Source: an uncultured Bacilli bacterium
GTDB taxonomy: Bacteria > Bacillota_I > Bacilli_A > RF39 > UBA660
Assembly (NCBI GenBank): GCA_934122215.1
Contig: CAKOWF010000041.1
Location: forward strand, 1 to 9,207
Length of the DNA: 9,207 nucleotides
Reading direction: 5' to 3'
Part shown: positions 3,919 to 9,207 of the stretch, piece after piece
How positions within the stretch are numbered: position 1 is the first letter of the stretch
Layout of the letters: every line of letters starts with the position of its first letter
Program-made: the position numbers and the translations under genes
Notes under the pieces: generated by a model
The model's database searches: none
Seen by the model: only the letters and a program-made list of their open reading frames with translations
What the model was told of the DNA's origin: nothing

Positions 3919-5212
3919 TGTTGAATATCAAATATTTTCTTGTATCTTAATTCATCCAGAATTATTAAATGAAATTAGTTTTGATGAAAAATATTTTAAA
4001 AACAATAAAATTCTATTATGGTTTAAAAATCTTTATAAACAATATGGATATTTAGATACAGATTTAATACTTTCATCAACAAGTAATCATGACAAGGCTT
4101 TTCAATTTATTATGGAATGTGTAGATTGTGAAATTGATTATAGAAATGTTAAAGGTTATTACAAAAAATTAAAATCAGATTATTATAAAAGCAAAATAAA
4201 GTTATATTTTGAAAGTATGGAACAAGATAAAATCGATTATAAAACATTTTGTAATGAGATGGCAATTATTAGTGTTGATGATAATGATAATTCAAATTTA
4301 CTTACTACAGAAGATATAAAGATTAATGTAGAAGTAGAGAGAGAGTATACAAATATATCTGAACTAGACTATCTCCTTAAAGGAATTGAATATGGAAAAT
4401 TAAGTTTATGGAGTGGTATTACTAATCATGGTAAAACAACATTAATGATTCAATTTGCTAAAGAATGTTTAAAACAGCAAAAAAAAATATTTTATTTTAG
4501 TGGAGAACAATCATCTAGTGAATTTAAGAATTATTTATATGTAGGAATGTGTGTAAAAAATCAGTTAGAATTTATTACAGATAAACATAATTCTAAAATA
4601 TATGATGTAAAGCCAAAAGATGAAGTTATAGAGTACTTTGATAATATTTATAAAAATAAATTATTTCTTTATGACAATGAAGTCACTAATAATACAATCA
4701 CAAATATGATTAAAACTATGGAATATGCTTTTAAACAAGGTGTTAGGATATTTTTTATAGATAACTTTATGCAATTAGATAATAGTGAAAAATTAGAAGA
4801 ACAAACAAAAATAGTTGAATTGTTTAAAAGATTTGCAAGAGATAAGAATGTAATTATTAATCTTGTAGCTCATCCAAGAAAAACACAATTTATGAAATGT
4901 AGATTAACAATATTTGATATAGCTGGAACCCAAAATATAGCAAATAAAAGTGCTAATATCTGTTCCATTATTAGAACAGATATATTACCTAGTAACGAAT
5001 ATGACGAGATTGAAAGAGTCTTATTTAATTCAGGATATAACATTGAAAAATGTGATGGAATAGTTGAAGTTATTAAAACAAAGGGAAATAGTTGTAAAAT
5101 GGTTGGACTAATTTATGACATAGATACTAAAACATATAAACAAGCTCCAAAATTAACAGAGCAAGAGAAAAAATACTTAGAAAATAAATTTAGTAAGAAG
5201 GGTGGAAGATAG
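3893..5212 (+). CDS. DnaB/Twinkle-like replicative helicase
   Basis: This 439-aa hexameric 5'-3' helicase would unwind the phage replication fork. Residues 8-110 resemble the DnaB N-terminal helical domain (EYQIFSCILIHPELL). The RecA-like motor shows Walker A G175-ITNHGKT-T183, a catalytic glutamate E205 (FSGEQSSSE), Walker B RIFFIDNFMQLD with D290, motif H3 NLVAHPRK (323-330), and motif H4 around 342-361 (IAGTQNIANKS). The NLVAHPRK and GTQNIANKS forms are closer to T7 gp4/Twinkle helicases than to host DnaB, but no primase domain is present. The start at ATG 3893 overlaps the initiator by 26 nt with a weak ribosome binding site, implying coupling. No separate DnaC/DnaI loader is seen. Confidence 0.92.
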   Translation: MNIEQTHNNVEYQIFSCILIHPELLNEISFDEKYFKNNKILLWFKNLYKQYGYLDTDLILSSTSNHDKAFQFIMECVDCEIDYRNVKGYYKKLKSDYYKSKIKLYFESMEQDKIDYKTFCNEMAIISVDDNDNSNLLTTEDIKINVEVEREYTNISELDYLLKGIEYGKLSLWSGITNHGKTTLMIQFAKECLKQQKKIFYFSGEQSSSEFKNYLYVGMCVKNQLEFITDKHNSKIYDVKPKDEVIEYFDNIYKNKLFLYDNEVTNNTITNMIKTMEYAFKQGVRIFFIDNFMQLDNSEKLEEQTKIVELFKRFARDKNVIINLVAHPRKTQFMKCRLTIFDIAGTQNIANKSANICSIIRTDILPSNEYDEIERVLFNSGYNIEKCDGIVEVIKTKGNSCKMVGLIYDIDTKTYKQAPKLTEQEKKYLENKFSKKGGR

Positions 5213-5213
5213 A

Positions 5214-5549
5214 ATGATAGAATTGATTGATTTAGATCAATGGAAGAAACAAAAAGATATAATTTTTGAACTTCATCGTGAGTGGGGAATTAACATTTCA
5301 TCAAGAGAGTGGAGAATACAAGTTGAAAAATGGAATAGAAAATTTGCTGACGGCACTGTTGATTATTATATAACTCATTCTAATTCAAAAGGATTTAAGT
5401 CTACTACTGATTATAAAGAGGCGAAAATAGCACGCAATGATTATCTTAAAAGAGCAATTAATATGTTAAAAAAAGCTAGGGAATGTGATAGAGCATTTTT
5501 ACAGCAAAATAATTATCAATATGATTTTGAAAAGGAAAATATTAAATGA
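5214..5549 (+). CDS. Small winged-helix-like phage protein next to helicase
   Basis: This 111-aa protein belongs to a type often found directly after the helicase in Firmicutes phages; its function is not established as far as I know. Key stretches are ELHREWGINISSREWRIQVE, which fits a helix-turn-helix, then YYITHSNSKGFKSTTDYKE, a probable wing, and a basic helix NDYLKRAINMLKKAREC. The ATG at 5214 is preferred because AAGGGTGG (5198-5205) lies 8 nt upstream; an in-frame GTG at 5202 inside that site would add four residues. It does not overlap the helicase stop (5210-5212) but almost touches it. A role in helicase loading or control is suggested by position only. Confidence 0.82.
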   Translation: MIELIDLDQWKKQKDIIFELHREWGINISSREWRIQVEKWNRKFADGTVDYYITHSNSKGFKSTTDYKEAKIARNDYLKRAINMLKKARECDRAFLQQNNYQYDFEKENIK

Positions 5550-5701
5550 AAACAGATAAAAAAATAACAAATAGCCAATTGAAAGAATTACTAAAAAATA
5601 ATTCAGTAAGAAAAATAATTTATATGTATGTTGATGGAATAATCAAATTAAATTCTAAACAATTGGATTATTTATTGAATTTAGAACATGAAATACTTTA
5701 A
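5546..5701 (+). CDS. 51-aa hypothetical protein
   Basis: This short gene begins at an ATGA overlap with the previous stop, with AAAGGA (5531-5536) 9 nt upstream. The product starts MKTDKKITNSQLKELLKN and ends LDYLLNLEHEIL; it is mostly helical and lysine-rich with no cysteines. Its last 14 nt overlap the next small gene. No family is recognised. Overlapping starts on both sides and uniform codon use with the neighbours support a real gene. Confidence 0.7.
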   Translation: MKTDKKITNSQLKELLKNNSVRKIIYMYVDGIIKLNSKQLDYLLNLEHEIL

Positions 5702-5864
5702 TGAAAATATAGATTACAGCAAAGATTGGCTAATTCAAGAAATAATCAAAACTGATTTTGAACAAAAGAAAACAAATCAAATTCAGTATGTGAAAATGAC
5801 TAAAATAGATCTATTAAGATTAGTACAAAAATTTATAAAGCTAAATGAAAAAGGTGATATTTAA
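5688..5864 (+). CDS. 58-aa hypothetical protein
   Basis: The ORF starts MKYFNENIDYSKDWLIQEI and ends VQKFIKLNEKGDI. It overlaps the previous gene by 14 nt and shares one base (TAATG) with the next start. The ribosome binding site is poor, so expression would rely on coupling. KMTKIDLLRLVQKFI is an amphipathic helix. Function unknown. Its existence rests on the continuous overlap of frames across 5546-6073, which leaves no untranslated gap. Confidence 0.65.
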   Translation: MKYFNENIDYSKDWLIQEIIKTDFEQKKTNQIQYVKMTKIDLLRLVQKFIKLNEKGDI

Positions 5865-6073
5865 TGTTTATTGCTATGTATGATGAGTATGATAATATAA
5901 TTACAATTTTTGAAAATAGATATGAATGTGCTAAGTACTTTAATACAACAAAGCGATGTATAGATAGTTTCTTTTCAAAAGTTACAAGTGGTATTAGAGA
6001 TAATAGAAAATTAAATAAATTAGATGGAAAGTTTTATAAATTATATCAATTTAAAAAAGAAGAGGTGAAATAG
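5864..6073 (+). CDS. Small NUMOD1-like/HTH phage protein
   Basis: This 69-aa protein begins MFIAMYDEYDNIITIFENRYECAKYFNTT. A beta-hairpin-like start and a helix-turn-helix-like ECAKYFNTTKRCIDSFF resemble the short phage proteins that carry a NUMOD1-type DNA-recognition unit, followed by a basic segment (RDNRKLNKLDGKFYKLYQF). AAGGTGAT (5851-5858) is 5 nt upstream. It could be a stand-alone DNA-binding accessory. The family link comes from memory of similar proteins and is moderate. Confidence 0.72.
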   Translation: MFIAMYDEYDNIITIFENRYECAKYFNTTKRCIDSFFSKVTSGIRDNRKLNKLDGKFYKLYQFKKEEVK

Positions 6074-6840
6074 TGGAAAAAAAAATTAGATGTTTAAAAC
6101 CAGAAGAAATTGAAATAAGAGTTCAACAAGTTACTGAAAAAGGGGCACAATTATTGCTTTATAAAGACAGTAGATGTGATAAAAGAATACTTGATGAAAC
6201 ATTTGGAATCTTCGGATGGAAAAACAAATATGAGGAAATAAAAGGAAATTTATTTTGCACGATATCAATCTACGATGAAGCTGAACAACAATGGATTGAT
6301 AAATGTGATTGTGGAACTGAAACTTTTAGTGAAAAGGAAAAAGGTGAAGCAAGTGATGCATTTAAAAGAGCAGGATTTAATGTTGGTATAGGTAGAGAAT
6401 TATATACAAGAATATTTTATTTTGCTAGTGTTCCTACAAAGAAAAATGATAAAGGTAAATATGATTTAGCTAATAAATATGAAAAATTTACAGTTGCTGA
6501 AATATCAACAAATGAAGAAACTGAAAAAATAGAAAAGATTAAAATTGCTGATAGCAAAGGCAATATTGTATTTAGTTATGGCTATTCTAAAACAGCAACA
6601 AAGACTGAAACAAAAAAAGTAGACAAGCCAGTTGAAATGATTGATGCAAATCAAATAAAAGTAATTCACACATTATTTACTAAAATTGAGAAATCAGAAT
6701 CACAAGTATTTAAAAATTTTACAAACGATAAAGCAAAAGAAAATGTATACAATCAGTATAAAGTAAAATCTTCAAAAGAATTAACAAAAGAAAATGCAAA
6801 TAAAATGATTGAATTGCTAAAGAAAAAAGTCGGTGAATAG
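6073..6840 (+). CDS. Rad52-family single-strand annealing protein
   Basis: This recombinase would anneal complementary single strands during phage recombination, acting on DNA resected by the nuclease encoded at 7677. The 255-aa chain has the Rad52/Rad22 core at about 35-112: ILDETFGIFGWKNKYEE, a beta segment with WIDKCDCGTET, and the signature KGEASDAFKRAGFNVGIGRELY (key residues K89, G91, S94, D95, K98, R99, G105, G107, R108). A charged linker (145-188) leads to a helical C-terminal domain (DANQIKVIHTLFTKI, ELTKENANKMIELLKKK) that may bind SSB or DNA. The start is GTG, with GAGGTGA (6062-6068) 4 nt upstream, overlapping the preceding TAG by one base. It abuts the methyltransferase. Confidence 0.88.
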   Translation: MEKKIRCLKPEEIEIRVQQVTEKGAQLLLYKDSRCDKRILDETFGIFGWKNKYEEIKGNLFCTISIYDEAEQQWIDKCDCGTETFSEKEKGEASDAFKRAGFNVGIGRELYTRIFYFASVPTKKNDKGKYDLANKYEKFTVAEISTNEETEKIEKIKIADSKGNIVFSYGYSKTATKTETKKVDKPVEMIDANQIKVIHTLFTKIEKSESQVFKNFTNDKAKENVYNQYKVKSSKELTKENANKMIELLKKKVGE

Positions 6841-6842
6841 TG

Positions 6843-7664
6843 ATGCAAGAAGAATATAGACCTAAAAAAACAAAAATCGAATTATATCATGATCACTTTG
6901 AAAATGCTAAAACATATCAAATACCACATGCACAATTAATTATAGCAGATATTCCTTATAATCTAGGAAATAATGCATATGCAAGTAATCCTCAATGGTA
7001 TGTTGATGGGGATAACAAAAATGGTGAAAGCAAATTAGCTAATTCAAGTTTCTTTGATACTGATAATGACTTTAGAATAAATAATTTCTTTGATTTTTGT
7101 ACTAGATATTTGAATAAAGAGCCTAAAAAAGGTGGAGAAAGAGGAAAAAGTAGTAATGCTCCAGCTATGATAGTATTTTGTGCATTTGAACAAATACCTA
7201 TGGTCGTAGAACAAGGAAAGAAACATGGTCTTATGAAAAGTTATCCATTAGTATTTATTAAAAATTATTCAAGTCAAGTTCTAAAAGCAAATATGAAAAT
7301 CGTAGGTGCAACTGAGTATGCAGTAGTGCTTTATAGGGAAAAATTACCTAAATTTAATAATATTGATGAATTCGGAAATAATCATATGATATTTAATTGG
7401 TTTGAGTGGAGAAGAGATGGAAAAGACATTCCTAAAATACATCCAACCCAAAAGCCTGTAAATTTATTAAAACAACTTATAAAAATATTCACTGATGAAG
7501 GTGATGTTGTTATTGACCCAGTAGCAGGTAGTGGTAGTACATTGAGAGCTTGTGCTGAATTAAATAGAAGTTGTTATGGGTTTGAAATAAAAAGAGATTT
7601 TGTTAAGAGAGCAAAAGAAGAAATGCTTTCAAATATAGAAAGACAACAAGCATTATTTGATTAA
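6843..7664 (+). CDS. Phage DNA adenine-N6 methyltransferase, beta class
   Basis: It transfers a methyl group from S-adenosylmethionine to adenine (or N4-cytosine) in DNA. Motif order is catalytic first: DIPYNLG (36-42, motif IV), then HPTQKP (200-205), the SAM loop DPVAGSGST (225-233, motif I) and FEIKRDF (247-253, motif II), which defines the beta class. Motif IV reads DIPY rather than the common DPPY. Length (273 aa) is normal and no partner endonuclease is visible, so it is probably an orphan enzyme protecting phage DNA or marking it. ATG 6843 is preferred to GTG 6840 because GGTGA (6832-6836) is then 6 nt away. It lies between the annealing protein and the nuclease. Confidence 0.92.
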   Translation: MQEEYRPKKTKIELYHDHFENAKTYQIPHAQLIIADIPYNLGNNAYASNPQWYVDGDNKNGESKLANSSFFDTDNDFRINNFFDFCTRYLNKEPKKGGERGKSSNAPAMIVFCAFEQIPMVVEQGKKHGLMKSYPLVFIKNYSSQVLKANMKIVGATEYAVVLYREKLPKFNNIDEFGNNHMIFNWFEWRRDGKDIPKIHPTQKPVNLLKQLIKIFTDEGDVVIDPVAGSGSTLRACAELNRSCYGFEIKRDFVKRAKEEMLSNIERQQALFD

Positions 7665-7676
7665 GGAGTTGATAAA

Positions 7677-8591
7677 GTGAGTAAAATTACAAACAGATTA
7701 AATTTACCTAAGCAACTTGTTGACTTAGTAAGCAATGACTATCAACCAAAAGAACATCAATATTCTTGTACTACTATTTTAAAACCTACAAGACAAGTAA
7801 TTCTTGAAAGAAGACACAACGATGAAATAGAACAAGATGTATCTGAAATGGTATGGTGTATTTTTGGAATTTTAGCACATAGTGTTATTGAAAATTCGCA
7901 AGAAGATGCAGGACAATTCAAAGAAGAAAAATTGAAAGTAGACTTGGGCAAATATTGTAAAGAACTTGAAGGTTATTATTTAAGTGGTCGTTCGGATATG
8001 ATTGATTTACTTGATAAATGTATAACAGACTGGAAAACAGCAAGTTGTTGGAAAGTTATTTATAAAGATTTTGAAGATTGGCGAAAAGAAATGTTGATAT
8101 ATGCTTGGGCAGTTAAAGACATGGGATTTGAAATAGATAAAGCACAGGCAATAGCATTTTTAAAAGACCACAATAAAACAAAAGCAAAAGTTGATAGCTC
8201 ATATCCACAATTACCTGTATGGGTAGAAAAATTTAAGTTTACTGATAAAGATTTCAAAGACATAGAAGAATTTATAAAAAATAGATTCTTAGAATTAAAA
8301 AAATACGAAGATGTATCAGATGAAGAACTTCCGATGTGTAGCATGGAAGAAAGATGGAATGAAGGGGATAAATATATAGTTATTAAAAAGGGTAATAAGA
8401 GAGCAACTAAAATACATGAAACATTAGAAGAGGCACAAAAACATTTAGATAATTTGGAAAAAAAATATCCAAATGTATATGAAATTCAAGAACGAATTGG
8501 CGAAGATAAAAAATGTCTTGAATATTGTTCATGTTGCGAATTTTGTCCTTATTATCAAGAAAAATATTTAAAGAAAGATGAGGAAGAATAA
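7677..8591 (+). CDS. PD-(D/E)XK exonuclease, Cas4/RecB-like, cysteine-rich C-terminus
   Basis: This 304-aa nuclease is the probable resecting partner of the Rad52-like protein, as lambda Exo is to Beta. Visible active-site elements are H68 (GILAHSVIE), D107 (LSGRSDMID) and D118-W-K120 (ITDWKTAS), the order expected for the RecB-type fold. The C-terminus holds C280, C284, C286, C287 and C290 (KKCLEYCSCCEFCPYY). With N-terminal C31 (YSCTTILKP) these could ligate a 4Fe-4S cluster as in AddB and Cas4; a zinc site is the alternative. The start is GTG with AAGGAG (7663-7668) 8 nt upstream, overlapping the methyltransferase stop. Confidence 0.87.
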   Translation: MSKITNRLNLPKQLVDLVSNDYQPKEHQYSCTTILKPTRQVILERRHNDEIEQDVSEMVWCIFGILAHSVIENSQEDAGQFKEEKLKVDLGKYCKELEGYYLSGRSDMIDLLDKCITDWKTASCWKVIYKDFEDWRKEMLIYAWAVKDMGFEIDKAQAIAFLKDHNKTKAKVDSSYPQLPVWVEKFKFTDKDFKDIEEFIKNRFLELKKYEDVSDEELPMCSMEERWNEGDKYIVIKKGNKRATKIHETLEEAQKHLDNLEKKYPNVYEIQERIGEDKKCLEYCSCCEFCPYYQEKYLKKDEEE

Positions 8592-8593
8592 TT

Positions 8594-9112
8594 ATGGAAT
8601 TAAAAGTTGGAGATAAAGTAAAATTAAAAAATAGAAGAGGTATGTGTTGGAATAGTGAAGGTATGATGGATAAATATATTGGTGAGATTGTTACTGTATC
8701 TGATATGTATCATTACCGTGGAGATTACTTTACAATTAAAGAAGACGACGGTAGGGGATTTCCTCAATGGGTGTTTTCCCCAGAAGATATTGAATATGTA
8801 GTAAAACAAAAACATTTCAAATCATTGCCAAACGACTATACAGGAACAATAGAAGTAGAAAATGGTTTTATTCAAGAAAAAGAAATACTAGATGACACAG
8901 AAAAAAGATATTTAAAAGCTGTTATTAGACCATTTAAAAATAGAGTCAACCACATTTCTAAAGAAGAATGTTATGACGGAGATTGCTATATTTCTATTGA
9001 ATTAGATAATGATGAAAATATTAATTTGCCATATTTTAAAAAAGAAACTATGTATAACGGCATGGAAGAAGATAAAAGATACACATTAAAGGAGTTGAAA
9101 TTAGATGTTTAA
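8594..9112 (+). CDS. SH3-like-domain hypothetical protein
   Basis: This 172-aa protein of unknown function lies between the nuclease and SSB. Residues 4-70 form an SH3/KOW-like beta barrel (VGDKVKLKNRRG, IGEIVTVSDMY, YFTIKEDDGRGFPQWVFSPEDIEYV). Residues about 75-172 look like a second, acidic domain (YDGDCYISIELDNDENINLPYF). GAGGAAG precedes the ATG by about 7 nt, 2 nt after the nuclease stop. It overlaps ssb by 8 nt, and AAAGGAG for ssb lies inside its 3' end. The neighbourhood suggests a replication or recombination accessory, without direct evidence. Confidence 0.8.
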   Translation: MELKVGDKVKLKNRRGMCWNSEGMMDKYIGEIVTVSDMYHYRGDYFTIKEDDGRGFPQWVFSPEDIEYVVKQKHFKSLPNDYTGTIEVENGFIQEKEILDDTEKRYLKAVIRPFKNRVNHISKEECYDGDCYISIELDNDENINLPYFKKETMYNGMEEDKRYTLKELKLDV

Positions 9113-9207
9113 TAAAGTAACTTTAGTAGGAAGAATATCTACAGATTTAGAATTAAAATATACAGGTTCAAATAAAGCATATTGCAGATTTAATCTAGCA
9201 GTAAATA
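9105..9207 (+). CDS. ssb: Single-stranded DNA-binding protein, cut by window edge
   Basis: Only the first 34 codons are present. The start MFNKVTLVGRISTDLELKYT followed by CRFNLAVN is the classic OB-fold N-terminus of bacterial and phage SSB (compare MxNxVxLxGRLxxDPELRYT...xFxLAV). AAAGGAG lies about 10 nt upstream inside the previous gene, and the two genes overlap by 8 nt. It would coat single strands for replication and for the annealing protein. Confidence 0.95.
   Translation, partial: MFNKVTLVGRISTDLELKYTGSNKAYCRFNLAVN

Noticed and set aside
7044..7226. Minus-strand open frame inside the methyltransferase gene
   Set aside because: Fully inside a gene with clear catalytic motifs on the other strand and without its own ribosome binding site; a shadow frame.
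7757..8344. Minus-strand open frames inside the nuclease gene
   Set aside because: Opposite a gene with recognisable PD-(D/E)XK motifs; serine- and phenylalanine-rich composition typical of antisense frames of AT-rich genes.
7677..8591. Cas4 of a CRISPR adaptation module
   Set aside because: The fold and cysteine cluster are similar, but there is no Cas1, Cas2 or array, and the neighbours are a phage annealing protein and SSB, so a phage recombination nuclease fits better.
8624..8815. Minus-strand open frame inside the SH3-like gene
   Set aside because: Composition of an antisense frame, no ribosome binding site, no family.

Overview
The window is the left end and early region of a temperate, tailed-phage-type element in a very AT-rich low-GC host. 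TGG encodes Trp and TGA is used as a stop, and the ribosome binding sites are of the AAGGAGG/GGTGAT type. This suggests a Firmicutes host (Clostridia, Bacilli or Erysipelotrichia-like) rather than a TGA=Trp Mollicute. The species cannot be named from the sequence.

Left boundary (1-108): bases 28-49, read on the minus strand, match the last 22 nt of a tRNA-Ser gene (T-loop, T-stem, acceptor strand CGTCTCC, G73, CCA). Beside them lies a minus-strand tyrosine integrase (109-1308) whose last codons form a perfect 12-bp tandem repeat. This is what attL of a prophage integrated in the 3' end of tRNA-Ser should look like. Bases 1-27 would then be host DNA, and the reconstituted tRNA should lie beyond the right end.

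Lysogeny switch (1309-2837): the integrase has its own near-consensus promoter. Between it and a short repressor (1667-2023, minus) are two overlapping micro-ORFs (26 and 30 codons, ATGA overlap, good ribosome binding sites). They converge on the repressor and share a bidirectional terminator with it. The repressor has only an HTH domain and a short helical tail: no S24 peptidase domain and no ImmA-like protease gene nearby. A composite repeat (GAACA, 15 nt holding a TTTACTA-type motif in either orientation, GAACA; 25 bp in total) occurs at the micro-ORF promoter (1374-1398) and at the early rightward promoter (2116-2140), so one regulator may control both.

The strong rightward promoter (2148-2176) is not followed by a gene for about 400 nt. 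The stretch holds many inverted repeats and ends in an intrinsic terminator (2509-2556) just before the Cro-like gene. On the opposite strand of the same stretch are a promoter (TTGACT-17-TACAAT, 2527-2499) and a terminator with a seven-T tract (2277-2235), which together define an antisense RNA of about 255 nt. This looks like a convergent leader/antisense-RNA attenuation device gating the early operon. I regard it as the most interesting part of the window; the function is inferred.

Early operon (2586 to the right edge, all plus strand, mostly overlapping genes): Cro-like HTH protein; acidic protein with an internal start; winged-helix replication initiator with a Phg_2220_C-type C-terminus and an internal direct repeat; DnaB/Twinkle-like helicase; a small winged-helix-like protein; three very small proteins; Rad52-like annealing protein; beta-class DNA adenine methyltransferase; PD-(D/E)XK nuclease with a C-terminal cysteine cluster; SH3-like-domain protein; and the start of SSB. 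The initiator and helicase should start replication. The annealing protein, nuclease and SSB form a phage recombination module, with the methyltransferase between its two main parts.
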